NCBI GenBank assembly: GCA_002311645.1
Contig: DBYW01000034.1
Location: forward strand, 129,173 to 193,172
DNA: 64,000 nucleotides
Source of the DNA: Bacteroidales bacterium UBA1176
GTDB lineage: Bacteria > Bacteroidota > Bacteroidia > Bacteroidales > WCHB1-69
Reading direction: 5' to 3'
Position numbers and translations under genes: made by a program
The notes under the pieces: generated by a model
Database searches by the model: none
The model's input: the letters and a program-made list of their open reading frames with translations, nothing else
What the model was told of the DNA's origin: nothing
Shown here: one piece after another, positions 53,626-62,701 of the stretch
Layout: the number at the start of each line of letters is the position of its first letter
Position numbering within the stretch: position 1 is the first letter of the stretch

Positions 53626-54600
53626 ATGAAAAGAAAGTTTTTACCCTTTTGTTGCTGCAATATATTGACTTTGGTCATCTTGCTAACCGCTAACACACCC
53701 GCCCGGGCACAGTACGACTCCTTCTTCGGTCATGAGTCATGGGAGTATGCTACCGGAATTTATCCTATTACGGGTACCGCTGATTATGATCCGTATTTGC
53801 TCAGCTGCCTTACAAACATCTATCATTTCACATCTTCGGACACAGTGACAATTGATGGGGAGTTGTATTACAACAGTTCAGCCGAAGGATGGTGGACTTG
53901 TCCGGTAAAATTGAGGGAGGACACCATGCTCGGACGTTTGTATGCTTTGATAGAGGGCAAAGAGTTTCTTGTGTGCGACATGTCCTTGGAAAGTGGTGAC
54001 ACGTTCAATTTGCCAGCCCTATTCTATAATTTTACACCAGAAGATACAATAAGACTGGTTGTTGATTCTGTGACATTCGTGAATTCGAAGAAAGTCATAC
54101 ATTTGTCTGTAGTAGTTTCTTCAGAAGCTGCATGGTATGATGCATGGTATTATTTCCCGTTTTCCGATTTAACTTTAGAAGGTGTCCGTGTTTTTCCCCT
54201 GCGTTTTATGGAAGGGATCGGTTCGATGTTAGGGATTATCCCTCCTTATAAGTTAGGAGAGTCCTTGTTTTGCCTCACAAAAGACGACACCTTGTATTAT
54301 ATGACCCATCCGGACATCGGGTGCTGGCAAGTTTACGTCAATGTTCCTGACTATCCGGAACAGGCGATGACAATTTTCCCCAATCCTGCGGACAATCTGA
54401 TTACCATCCGTTTCGAAACAGAAGAAGAGGTTCGTGGGATTGTCTATATTCGCGATAATCTCGGAAGAGTATGTTCCCAAACAGAAATATCCAAACCATC
54501 AGTGGTCTTGAACATCAGTAATTTGCCATCAGGAATATATATGCTCACTTTTATTGATGCAAAAAACCGTAAAATTTCAAAAAAAATCGTAAAGAAATGA
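53626..54600 (+). CDS. Secreted T9SS-sorted protein
   Basis: 324 residues from the ATG at 53626; an in-frame ATG at 53620 would add two residues. Signal peptide with a Cys-rich core (FCCCNILTLVILL) cut near ARAQ. The body contains LREDTMLGRLYAL, SLESGDTFNLP, VVDSVTF, EGIGSMLG and DDTLYYM and is homologous to the C-terminal part of the metalloprotease locus downstream. It ends with a T9SS type A sorting domain (TIFPNPADNLITIRF, DNLGRVCSQTEI, LPSGIYMLTFI, ISKKIVKK). The stop overlaps the metalloprotease start (ATGA). Function unknown. Confidence 0.85.
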   Translation: MKRKFLPFCCCNILTLVILLTANTPARAQYDSFFGHESWEYATGIYPITGTADYDPYLLSCLTNIYHFTSSDTVTIDGELYYNSSAEGWWTCPVKLREDTMLGRLYALIEGKEFLVCDMSLESGDTFNLPALFYNFTPEDTIRLVVDSVTFVNSKKVIHLSVVVSSEAAWYDAWYYFPFSDLTLEGVRVFPLRFMEGIGSMLGIIPPYKLGESLFCLTKDDTLYYMTHPDIGCWQVYVNVPDYPEQAMTIFPNPADNLITIRFETEEEVRGIVYIRDNLGRVCSQTEISKPSVVLNISNLPSGIYMLTFIDAKNRKISKKIVKK

Positions 54601-57600
54601 AAAAGACCATTATATTTCTTCTGTCCATAACGCCCGTTCTGCTTTTTGGACAAGCACATAGCTGGGACGGGAAAGGCATAAAATCAAATGGAAAAGCACA
54701 TTATATCAATGTCTTCGTCAACATCATTTACGACGTGCATCCCGACACCAACAACACCTATAACAACACCACTTACTGGCCGCCTGTGACAGACCCGGCC
54801 ATGGAAGGCATAAACACCACGGCTATTCCGACCTACCTTTTGGATTGGATGGACACTGTGTATGTGCCCGGGCAGATGCACGGCACCGTTACCAGGCTCT
54901 ATGGGGAGTCTTCCTTTGACACCCTTCAGATTACGGGCGATTTTATGGTGATGAACATAAAGGAAAGCACGGTGCTGGACAAAGGATCCTTTAATTTTTT
55001 ATACATGAGTGTTGAAAAGATGGACGGTTTTGTGCTTGACTTGTTGGGACAGACCCCGTCCCTTTCCCTGTTTACGCATAGGCCCTTTTCCGATTTCGCA
55101 TACAGGAATTACCTGATCAGGAACATAACCAGAACATACGGGGGACTTAACCCAGGGAGTGGCAGTAGTCTTTTGGGAAACACTTTGCAGTGTGTGGGAG
55201 ACGGAGACATCTCCACAAATCCGACAGGCATTGTCACCCACGAGATCTCACACGGTCTCTTTGGCGACAACAGTTTTCACACTTCAGGCGGCAACCACCG
55301 ATATGTAGACAATACAAAGATGGCCTTCCTGAACATCCAGGGCGGCTACGGGCTGATGGGAGCGGCCAACTCGGGCCTGGTGGGCTGCAACGGTTACGAG
55401 CGGTGGCGCATGCACTGGAAACACCCAAAATCTGTCGACTACATCGCCGCTCGCGACGCCGCCAACACCCAGTCGGTGCCCTCCGACATCTCCATGGAGG
55501 ACGGTGGCAAGACCTTCCTGCTGCGAGACTTCGTGACCTACGGCGATGCCGTCCGCATAAAACTGCCCTACAAGGACAGCGTTACCTCCTCCAACCAATA
55601 TATCTGGTTGGAAAACCACCAGGTGGGGCTCAACGGCAAATTGGACTTCCTGCAATACTCCAACACCGAAAGCTGCCGCCCGCAAGGAGAATCCGGTATC
55701 TATGCATACTACCAGGTCGGTCGCGACATCTTGTCGGGGACAAGCGGCCAAGTATGGGACGGCTTCCACCGCGACAACCTGAAAGTCATCCCGGCGGAAG
55801 GGTACTACGACTACAAGGTGGTGCCCGACACATACAACATAGCGTGTGTGGCATACAGCCAACTCGAGCAGGCTGTGGTGCGCGGAGCGGCCAACCCGCT
55901 GTGCGGATGGAATGACCAGGAGAAGATGCTCTTTCCCGAAGATGGTGAAAATGTGCTGTATGTGACGCGCGAAGTGGAACCTTGTCGCATTGTCAAGAAC
56001 GGCCAGAACAACGACAGCCTGTCCTTCCTCGGCGACACCCGCGACCCGTTCCGCACGCACACTCGCATCAACATGGGGACCAACCCCAGCACCAACAACG
56101 CCAAGACATGCCACAGCAGAAATCGCTCGGATGGGATTATTCACGATGAAGTTTCAGAAAATAATGTACAGGTTTCTTATCTCACGGGGTTGGGCATCGA
56201 GATGACCCCCGTTGCCGGCACGGGGAACTTTCTCGTCAGCATACGCTGGGACGACTACGACATCACCGACGACTGCCGCTGGACGGGCGACATCGTCCTA
56301 AAGGACACGGCCATCCTCACGATGGGGAAAACCATCACCCTGGCCCAGAACCGCACGGTGGCGCAGACCACGCGCGATGCGGAGACGGGCCTCTTCGCGG
56401 GCCGCACCCGCTGGACCTGCGAGGCCGGCTCCTACCTGCGGCAGGAAAATGTCTCCACCATCCGCCTCACCGAGGGCAGCAGCCTCGTGTTCGAGAGCGG
56501 GAGCCGCTTTGTCCAAGCCTTTGACGCAAGCATGGAGGTGGGCGCAGGCTGCACGCTCCGCTTCGTGGATGATGCGGATGTCATGCTGCGGGGCATCCTC
56601 GAGGTGGATTCCGGCGGCGTCTGCTACATGACCGACACGATAGGCATGGGAGCCACCGCCCGCATCATCGTCCGTCCCGGCGGCAAGCTCGTTGTGGACG
56701 GCGGCATGTTGACCAGTGTCGACAGTGGCGGGATGTGGCAGGGCGTCGAGGTCTGGGGCCACCGCAACCGGCACCAGACCGCAGCCGATCAGGGAACATT
56801 GGAACTCAGAAACGGGGCCGTGATCGAGAACGCGCTGTGCGGCGTCAGGACGGGTCGCGGCAGCGACAGCCTGCACACCACCGGCGGCATCGTCACCGCC
56901 GAGAACAGCACCTTCCGCAACTGCGCCAAGGCCGTGGAGTTCCTCCCTTACACCGACACCATAGCCAACGGCCTCATCGCCAGCAACCACGGCGGCTTCA
57001 CGAACTGCACCTTCACGGTGGACGACAACAACCTCTTCGCCGCCGGCAACGCCTCCTTCACCGCCCACGCCACCCTCTGCCAGGTCAAGGGCGTGGAGTT
57101 TCTCGGCTGCACCTTCCTGAACCTCACCTCCAGTCCCCTCTACCGGGGTCGCGCCATCTACGCGCAGGAGGCGGGCTTCACGGTGGACGAATACTGCGAC
57201 TACCAGCAGCTGCCGCCCGCGCAGCCCGGTGTCTGCGGCTGCCCGCCGGAGTATTCCGACTCCTGCCTCTTCGAGGGCTTTGCCACTGCCATCGATGCCG
57301 GCACCGCCGGCACGCCCTTCGCCGTCACCGTGAACCGTGCAAGGTTCGCCAACAACAGCACTTCCGTGCGCATCAACGCCAACAACTTCGCCACCGTCAC
57401 CGAGTGCGACTTTGACCTGACGGACTGTGAGCCCTTCGGCAGACTGGCCTGCGGCCTCAACTTGGACAACTGCACCGGCTACAAGGTGGAGGGCAACGCC
57501 TTCTACCGCGACAGCTACCCGAATCCTGTTTTCTGCACGGACAACCATACAGGCGTGCAGGTCACGGCTTCGGGAAGCGCCGCCAACAGCATCTACCGCA

Positions 57601-58094
57601 ACGGGTTCACCAATCTCACCAAGGGCATCGCGGTGTCGGGCTCGAACGGCGGGCTCCAGATCGGGTGCAACGGGTTCACCAACAACAGCTACGACATACA
57701 CATCCCGGCAGGCGCCTCCGTCGCCATGAGCCAGGGAACCCTCTCCGCCGGGGCCGACAACGTCTTTGAACAGACACGGGTGAGCAGCATATACAATGCA
57801 AGTGGGCAGAAACTCATCTACCGCTACAGTGCGGGCAACGGGCACGCGCCCTACAGCCCGTACAATGTGATGCCTGACGCCACCGCGACAGCCAACGACT
57901 GTGCCTCCACACTGTGCGGGGTTTTCCCGCCGCCACCCGTCAACCTGGCTTCCTTCCCCACCATTCCGTCGCCTCCGGCGGCGGAACCCCCAGCAAGCAC
58001 CGACGGGCTTGCGTCAACGGAACCCCCAAACAACAACAGCCGATTTCTCCGATTATGTCCTTTTCCACAACCTGAAGCGGTCGTTGCGGGATGA
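54597..58094 (+). CDS. Secreted metalloprotease with beta-helix region, frame ends early
   Basis: 1165 residues. Signal peptide MKKTIIFLLSITPVLLFGQA. Zinc-protease motif HEISHGLFGDNSFH near 215-228 (His215, Glu216, His219; the third ligand is probably His228). Residues ~590-1120 are a right-handed beta-helix-like region (LTEGSSLVFESGSRF, VDSGGVCYMTD, KGIAVSGSNGGLQIGCNGF). The frame ends in a Pro-rich segment and an alien tail (RFLRLCPFPQPEAVVAG). The expected T9SS domain continues in the +1 frame from about 58021. The first codon overlaps the upstream gene stop by four bases. M6- or M43-like proteases are the nearest guess. Confidence 0.8.
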   Translation: MKKTIIFLLSITPVLLFGQAHSWDGKGIKSNGKAHYINVFVNIIYDVHPDTNNTYNNTTYWPPVTDPAMEGINTTAIPTYLLDWMDTVYVPGQMHGTVTRLYGESSFDTLQITGDFMVMNIKESTVLDKGSFNFLYMSVEKMDGFVLDLLGQTPSLSLFTHRPFSDFAYRNYLIRNITRTYGGLNPGSGSSLLGNTLQCVGDGDISTNPTGIVTHEISHGLFGDNSFHTSGGNHRYVDNTKMAFLNIQGGYGLMGAANSGLVGCNGYERWRMHWKHPKSVDYIAARDAANTQSVPSDISMEDGGKTFLLRDFVTYGDAVRIKLPYKDSVTSSNQYIWLENHQVGLNGKLDFLQYSNTESCRPQGESGIYAYYQVGRDILSGTSGQVWDGFHRDNLKVIPAEGYYDYKVVPDTYNIACVAYSQLEQAVVRGAANPLCGWNDQEKMLFPEDGENVLYVTREVEPCRIVKNGQNNDSLSFLGDTRDPFRTHTRINMGTNPSTNNAKTCHSRNRSDGIIHDEVSENNVQVSYLTGLGIEMTPVAGTGNFLVSIRWDDYDITDDCRWTGDIVLKDTAILTMGKTITLAQNRTVAQTTRDAETGLFAGRTRWTCEAGSYLRQENVSTIRLTEGSSLVFESGSRFVQAFDASMEVGAGCTLRFVDDADVMLRGILEVDSGGVCYMTDTIGMGATARIIVRPGGKLVVDGGMLTSVDSGGMWQGVEVWGHRNRHQTAADQGTLELRNGAVIENALCGVRTGRGSDSLHTTGGIVTAENSTFRNCAKAVEFLPYTDTIANGLIASNHGGFTNCTFTVDDNNLFAAGNASFTAHATLCQVKGVEFLGCTFLNLTSSPLYRGRAIYAQEAGFTVDEYCDYQQLPPAQPGVCGCPPEYSDSCLFEGFATAIDAGTAGTPFAVTVNRARFANNSTSVRINANNFATVTECDFDLTDCEPFGRLACGLNLDNCTGYKVEGNAFYRDSYPNPVFCTDNHTGVQVTASGSAANSIYRNGFTNLTKGIAVSGSNGGLQIGCNGFTNNSYDIHIPAGASVAMSQGTLSAGADNVFEQTRVSSIYNASGQKLIYRYSAGNGHAPYSPYNVMPDATATANDCASTLCGVFPPPPVNLASFPTIPSPPAAEPPASTDGLASTEPPNNNSRFLRLCPFPQPEAVVAG
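57957..57991. repeat. CCACCATTCCG...CGGAACC dispersed hairpin, copy 2, inside the metalloprotease gene
   Basis: CCCACCATTCCG (57957-57968) and CGGAACCCCC (57982-57991) flank a short GC stem, as at 20976 and 63232. A related CGGAACCCCC follows at 58018-58027. Together they encode the Pro/Ala/Thr-rich linker just before the frame change. Confidence 0.5.
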
Positions 58095-59145
58095 TGACGG
58101 CAACACCATTGACTGGTATGCGCTCGCCCCCGCGCAGATCGCGCAGTTGCAGGATATTGCCGAAAATGGCACGGGCCGTGCCGCCGTGATGGCCCGCAGC
58201 GCGCTCTGCTTCTTCTTCGGCATCTGTTTGGACGATGACAATCAGCCCGTCGCCGACCTCCGCCGCGCCGGTGCCAAGGACGGGGAGGGCTACATGCCGA
58301 TTCTGATCGAGGATTCCCTTTCATTCAGTATCACCTTTGGTCCAATATATGTTAAGGAACACGACCCACTGTTAACAGGAACTCAATCCTCTTTTTTTGT
58401 CAGTTGCGTCTCTGACACGGCTGTTTTCAACAATAGGGAATACAGGACTTTTAGCGTGATTCCGGACGGAGAATTCCACGATGCTGGTCACAAGATGTAT
58501 TTGAGGGAGGACACGACAACGGGACAATTGTTCCGGTATTACCCTGAATATGATGCAGAAGTTATAACCTGCGACTTATCGTTGCAACCCGGTGACACCT
58601 TCTGTCTTCCTACAGGCAATTATCCTTGCTGGATAGTGGATTCCGTCACCTACGAAGAGGGCAGAAAAATAGTGTGGTTTCCTCCTGTGGAATTATGCAC
58701 GATGTCGCCGGAATATTACAATTTTCGCACCTGTTTTATAGAAGGGGTCGGACCAACCTTCGGACCGTTTGGACTCGTTGACCATCATGTTGTCAGCAAT
58801 ATTCTCGGCCTGTTGTTATGTGTTCACCATAACGACTCGCTCATCTATATGGCTGATACGGTGATGGGTTGTGAACAATATGCCGCCTCCATTCCTGGTT
58901 ACCCGAATGTGTCCATGAAACTCTACCCCAACCCCACCGGCGACATCCTGCATGTGGAGTTCGAGGGAATTGACGACCCGCAGGGTCTCCTGACCATCAC
59001 CGATCTCGCCGGCGTGGTGGTGCTCACGCGAGAGTGCCACGACCCTGTCATCCGTCTCAACGTGTCACACCTCGCCCCCGGACTCTATGTGGTCGGCTTC
59101 AGGAATGAGAAAGGTGTGGTGGTGAGGAAGTTTGTAAAGATGTAA
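58021..59145 (+). CDS. C-terminal part of the metalloprotease locus with T9SS domain, in the +1 frame
   Basis: About 370 residues that continue the metalloprotease in the next frame (DFSDYVLFHNLKRSLRDDDG onward). No convincing start codon or promoter of its own is seen; an ATG at 57901 in this frame lies within the other coding frame. Body: MYLREDTTTGQLFRY, LSLQPGDTFCLP, WIVDSVTYEEGRK, EGVGPTFGPFG, DSLIYMADTVMGC, homologous to the upstream 324-residue protein. The end is a T9SS type A sorting domain (KLYPNPTGDILHVEF, LAPGLYVVGFRNEK, VVRKFVKM). Removing one C from the five at 58023-58027 would join both frames. Pseudogene, sequence error or programmed shift cannot be told apart here. Confidence 0.7.
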   Translation, partial: NPQTTTADFSDYVLFHNLKRSLRDDDGNTIDWYALAPAQIAQLQDIAENGTGRAAVMARSALCFFFGICLDDDNQPVADLRRAGAKDGEGYMPILIEDSLSFSITFGPIYVKEHDPLLTGTQSSFFVSCVSDTAVFNNREYRTFSVIPDGEFHDAGHKMYLREDTTTGQLFRYYPEYDAEVITCDLSLQPGDTFCLPTGNYPCWIVDSVTYEEGRKIVWFPPVELCTMSPEYYNFRTCFIEGVGPTFGPFGLVDHHVVSNILGLLLCVHHNDSLIYMADTVMGCEQYAASIPGYPNVSMKLYPNPTGDILHVEFEGIDDPQGLLTITDLAGVVVLTRECHDPVIRLNVSHLAPGLYVVGFRNEKGVVVRKFVKM

Positions 59146-59206
59146 GATTTTTTTCACCATAAACATTTTTAACATCCAAGGCAGTAGCATGTTTGAAAAA
59201 AACTTT

Positions 59207-59214
59207 ATCTTTGC
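59207..59214 (+). promoter_or_regulatory. -7 promoter element (TATCTTTG)
   Basis: TATCTTTG followed by CCCCAT, 50 bp before the ATG at 59264. Confidence 0.65.
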
Positions 59215-59263
59215 CCCATATAAAATATTAAGAGTCATATACTAAAAGAGGTCTGATAAACAA

Positions 59264-60181
59264 ATGAGTAGAATAATTATTTTTTTAATGTTAATGTCTC
59301 TGGGATTGGGAGCACTTGCCCAGTACCCATTTATCCGCATAGCCGATGTGGAGGTGACGCCTGACAATCAGGACAACATCACCAGCGACTATATCTCAGG
59401 GACTGTCCGCTACGACTCCACAACGCGCACGCTCACGCTGCAAAACGTTTACATCAGCGAATATGTATCACCCCCCGATTACATTGATGGTGGACGCTCA
59501 ATATATATAGGTGGCAGAAGCCAAAACGTCACCATTGAGTTGATAGGTAACAATGTGGTTTTTGGGATGATTCCTATTTGCTTTCTGGATGGATCGCTTG
59601 AGATCAAAGGACCGGGTTCTTTGATTCTCAATGGACGTTGGATGGGGATACATGGCGATTTAGGCACCACCTCTATCAGAATATGCCAAGATGCTGACAT
59701 CAGAATATTTATGAATCCCCAATATTCAGCCGGAATTGTGGGTTCAACATACGGGGGAAACAGCACAACGCTGGTTATAGACAATAGCAGCCTTGCAGTC
59801 ACTGCCAGCAGGTGCGTTGGTAATATTTCAGTATTCCAACTGACAGAAAGCCATATCGCCATCCCAGAAGGAGCGTATTTCAACCCTGACAGTCTGTCCA
59901 TAGTGACAGCGGGCGGGGGAATTGTGAGAAATTATTTGGAAATCAGGCCCGGAAACGTATGCGTTCCGGAAAACAAGAATCCCAATCTTACCGTTTTGAA
60001 TGCACCCGGCGGATTATATATAACTGTAATTTCGGATGTCAGCAATGTTGATGTGGTGAATATGTTAGGCCAAACAATTTATTGTGGAAGATTGTCCTCC
60101 GGCAAACATTTCATCCCATTGCAAAAGGGTTTTTATGTTGTTCATGCGGATAACCATGTCACAAAAGCAGTAGTAAAATAA
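59264..60181 (+). CDS. Secreted beta-helix-like protein with probable T9SS domain
   Basis: 305 residues. Signal peptide MSRIIIFLMLMSLGLGALAQ. Body of short beta repeats (TVRYDSTTRTLTLQNVYI, NVTIELIGNNVVFG, GSLEIKGPGSLILNG, TTLVIDNSSLAVTA) suggesting a small beta-helix. The C-terminus (ITVISDVSNVDVVNMLGQTI, LQKGFYVVHADNHVTKAVVK) resembles a T9SS sorting domain, though shorter than most. It has its own promoter, downstream of the metalloprotease locus. Function unknown. Confidence 0.8.
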   Translation: MSRIIIFLMLMSLGLGALAQYPFIRIADVEVTPDNQDNITSDYISGTVRYDSTTRTLTLQNVYISEYVSPPDYIDGGRSIYIGGRSQNVTIELIGNNVVFGMIPICFLDGSLEIKGPGSLILNGRWMGIHGDLGTTSIRICQDADIRIFMNPQYSAGIVGSTYGGNSTTLVIDNSSLAVTASRCVGNISVFQLTESHIAIPEGAYFNPDSLSIVTAGGGIVRNYLEIRPGNVCVPENKNPNLTVLNAPGGLYITVISDVSNVDVVNMLGQTIYCGRLSSGKHFIPLQKGFYVVHADNHVTKAVVK

Positions 60182-60377
60182 ATCGTTACACATTTCTTTA
60201 TGCATGAATAGAATACTTTTCTTCATAGGTTTAATAGCGTTGGGTTAGAAACTTAAAAAAAGACAAAGTTATGAAAACACTTATCCAAAATAACATAAAA
60301 TCCTGCGTGTGGCTTGTTCTGGTGCAAAGAAGGGGTTAGTTCATCACTAACCCCTTCTTACTGATCACTATTTCTGA
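60182..60377. other. Intergenic stretch without a confident gene
   Basis: Two tiny frames start with signal-peptide-like sequence: ATG at 60204 (MNRILFFIGLIALG, then stop) and ATG at 60271 (MKTLIQNNIKSCVWLVLV, stop inside the hairpin at 60329). Either may be a remnant of a lost secreted gene. A hairpin at 60329-60358 ends the stretch. Confidence 0.35.
60329..60358. terminator. Hairpin between convergent genes
   Basis: AGAAGGGGTTAG and CTAACCCCTTCT form a perfect 12-bp stem with a 6-nt loop, between the plus-strand secreted protein and creD. T-runs are short, so it may serve both directions weakly. Confidence 0.55.
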
Positions 60378-61667
60378 TCATTTCTCCTGCGCTTTCCGTA
60401 ATTTCACAGTGGCGTACATCGTGACGGCCAGAATGATGAAGAGGCCGAGACTGCCCGCCAGGAGCGCGTAGCTTTCCAGTTGCAACAGCACATAAATGAA
60501 TATGTAGAGCAAGGTCAGCAACCCGCCGACCACCAATGCTGTTTTCTTGTCTTTCAGAATGGCAGCCATAAAGGCTGTGATCAGTCCGATGGTCATCAAC
60601 GCGGCGATGGCGTAGGAGAGGGCGAACGCCAAATGCTCCGAGAAGGAGAGCAACAGGGTGTAGAACAGCAGCAAGGCAATGCCAATGAGGATGTACTGCA
60701 CGATGTGGATGTTGGTCTTACGGCGGATTTCCACAAAGAAGACCACGGCGAAGGTGAGCACAATGATGAGAATGGCGTATTTCACCGTGCGGGTGGTCTG
60801 CTGATACTGGTCCACCGGAATACAGAGATTGACACCTAACTCTGATCTATTCATCATATATTCCCAGTTGGTGCTGTTGGTGGCAATTTGTCCGTAGTCG
60901 CGGTTGAGGGCCATCACCTTCCAGTCGGCCTTAAAGCCGTTGTCGTTGATTTCGCGATGGATGGGCAAAAAATTTCCTTGGAAGCTGGGGTCGCCCCAGT
61001 CGGAAGTGAGCGACACGGAGGTGGCATTGCCCACCGGCGCCAAGAAGAGCCCGTCGATGCCCTTGATGGGAAGGGTGATTTCGAAAAGCACCGTGTCGCC
61101 ACCGAGCAGCGACGCCAGATCGAAGGCACACACCAGTCCGCTGTTGGAGGGCGCATCGGAAATGGAGGAGGCGGGCTCCACCTCGCACGCGACACCGTTC
61201 AGCAACACTGTGACATTTTCCGAAAGCCCCCGCAAGTCCTCCAATCCGATGAACAGGAAGGCCTTGTCGCTCGATTTTTTTGATATCTCCCTTGTAAGAA
61301 GCTCTTTAGGGCACTTGAATATGCCCGACATCTTGACAGGGGCGTTATAAACGCTGAAGTCGAAGATGCCGCGCTTGAGGGTCTGTGTCTGGACGTTGCC
61401 CGTGACATCCAACGATTCAGGGAAAAGGTAGAGGGTCTCCTTCCCGCCGGGTATGACCACCGCCGGACCGCCAACGTGCTGGTCCATACCCCAGCTTTTG
61501 GCCAGTTCCCTTTTGGCATCGCCACGGGTGCTCTGCCGTTCGGAGATAAGGTTCATGATGAGAAACTGCGGGATAAGCAGCAATACGCTGATGCCGACGA
61601 TGATCAAGAGCTTCAAACTGAGACGTTTGTTTTCACTCATGGCGGGTTTTGTGTTGATTACTTCCAT
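60378..61667 (-). CDS. creD: Inner membrane protein CreD
   Basis: 429 residues. One N-terminal membrane segment (KLLIIVGISVLLLIPQFLIM) followed by SERQSTRGDAKRELAKSWG, a large periplasmic beta domain (GGPAVVIPG, VTLPIKGIDGLFLAPVGNAT-like segment near 200-215), and five or so C-terminal membrane segments. This matches CreD/Cet-type proteins. In some bacteria CreD affects envelope stress and beta-lactam response. Its gene follows a small regulator and a membrane protein gene; a motif shared with their promoter lies in the 92-bp gap. Confidence 0.9.
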   Translation of the reverse strand: MEVINTKPAMSENKRLSLKLLIIVGISVLLLIPQFLIMNLISERQSTRGDAKRELAKSWGMDQHVGGPAVVIPGGKETLYLFPESLDVTGNVQTQTLKRGIFDFSVYNAPVKMSGIFKCPKELLTREISKKSSDKAFLFIGLEDLRGLSENVTVLLNGVACEVEPASSISDAPSNSGLVCAFDLASLLGGDTVLFEITLPIKGIDGLFLAPVGNATSVSLTSDWGDPSFQGNFLPIHREINDNGFKADWKVMALNRDYGQIATNSTNWEYMMNRSELGVNLCIPVDQYQQTTRTVKYAILIIVLTFAVVFFVEIRRKTNIHIVQYILIGIALLLFYTLLLSFSEHLAFALSYAIAALMTIGLITAFMAAILKDKKTALVVGGLLTLLYIFIYVLLQLESYALLAGSLGLFIILAVTMYATVKLRKAQEK

Positions 61668-61716
61668 AATAATGTGTTTTTTAAAAGGTTTGTGATAAGG
61701 TTATTTGTCTATTGAT

Positions 61717-61738
61717 AAAGTACTTTGTTTTATAAAGT
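61717..61738. promoter_or_regulatory. AAAGTACTTTG-N6-AAAGT motif before creD
   Basis: AAAGTACTTTG, six other bases, then AAAGT. The same arrangement, spacing included, is found at 62702-62723 before the regulator operon. AAAGTACTTT is itself a perfect 10-bp palindrome. Probably a shared operator. Confidence 0.5.
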
Positions 61739-61759
61739 GCATAAGGCAAAAAAAAGAGG

Positions 61760-62059
61760 TCAGGCGTTGTTTTTCAGGAAAGATGCCAAGGCAGCCACAT
61801 GTGCCGTAAAGGCTTCCCTACCCTTTTCGGTCACGGAAAACGAGGTGTTGGGCTTGCGACCGATGAATCTTTTTTCGGATTGGATGTAACCCAGCTCCTC
61901 CAAGTTGCGGGTATGTCCGGCCAAATTGCCATCTGTAAGCTCGAGCAGGGATTTCAGGGTGTTGAAATCCGCCGACTCGTTGGCCATCAGGATGGACATG
62001 ATACCGAGACGCGCCTTGCTTTCGAAGGCCTTGTTAAAACCGTTAAGATCTGTAATCAC
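61760..62059 (-). CDS. Winged-helix transcriptional regulator
   Basis: 99 residues matching the small winged-helix family found next to creD in Bacteroidetes: LNGFNKAFESKARLGIMSIL, DFNTLKSLLELTDGNLAGH (recognition helix), LEELGYIQSEKRFIGRKPNT with the wing, and FSVTEKGREAFTAHV. No ligand domain. Its start overlaps the upstream membrane protein stop (ATGA). It may bind the AAAGTACTTTG motif present before both the operon and creD. Confidence 0.88.
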   Translation of the reverse strand: MITDLNGFNKAFESKARLGIMSILMANESADFNTLKSLLELTDGNLAGHTRNLEELGYIQSEKRFIGRKPNTSFSVTEKGREAFTAHVAALASFLKNNA

Positions 62060-62694
62060 TTGATTCTATCGTATTTGAGAGAGTACAAGATACCAAAGAG
62101 AATATGAAAGACACCGAATCCCAAAAACCAGAACAGGAGGCCGTGGTGAATGGAGAAGCAGTCGATGAGGCCGAGCACAATTTCGCCATATCCAAGGAAG
62201 CGCAGAGCGGGATAGGTGTAATGCTGACAGTTGACAAGAGCCAAGCCATAGAACAACAGCATGATGGATGAAGTGAGCCCATAGTGTCCCTGGATAATGA
62301 GCGCGATGCAAAGCAGGGCTCCAATACCCAACGGCAAAAGGAAATTGAACGCCATCTGTAGCATGCGCTTGTCCACGACAAAGCGTAGGTGGTGACGCTT
62401 CGCCTTAAGGTACGACATCAGGGTGACTGTAAGGAAGGAGAGCAGGAACAGAGCGACTGCCAACAGGACGGCCCAGCGGATGCGGGAGGGGGTGTTCAAG
62501 CGAATCTCGTCGACTTTCGGGAGAAAAGGAAGCCAATCGTTCAATCCGAGAAGGTAGCCTGTCACCACAGAAGCGATGCAGGCATAGATGCCCACAACGA
62601 TAATGGAGATACCGCTAACAGCTTGAAAACGAGATGATTTCTCCATCATCCGTTTGATTTCCCCTAACACTTCAAAAGCTTCGTTATCTTTCAT
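62056..62694 (-). CDS. Membrane protein of the creD operon
   Basis: 212 residues, with about five membrane segments: near 23-45 (SGISIIVVGIYACIASVVTG), 74-92 (AVLLAVALFLLSFLTVTLM), 117-132, 139-156 and 172-205 (LVLGLIDCFS, WFLGFGVFHILFGILYSLKY). The N-terminus is EAFEVLGEIKRMMEKSSRF, cytoplasmic. Similar proteins precede the small regulator and CreD in Bacteroidetes. Function unknown. First gene of the operon; the promoter region contains a perfect inverted repeat. Confidence 0.82.
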   Translation of the reverse strand: MKDNEAFEVLGEIKRMMEKSSRFQAVSGISIIVVGIYACIASVVTGYLLGLNDWLPFLPKVDEIRLNTPSRIRWAVLLAVALFLLSFLTVTLMSYLKAKRHHLRFVVDKRMLQMAFNFLLPLGIGALLCIALIIQGHYGLTSSIMLLFYGLALVNCQHYTYPALRFLGYGEIVLGLIDCFSIHHGLLFWFLGFGVFHILFGILYSLKYDRIK

Positions 62695-62701
62695 AATTTA
62701 A

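Noticed and set aside
56298..57845. 515-codon minus-strand frame
   Set aside because: Antisense to the beta-helix part of the metalloprotease; no start context or domain.
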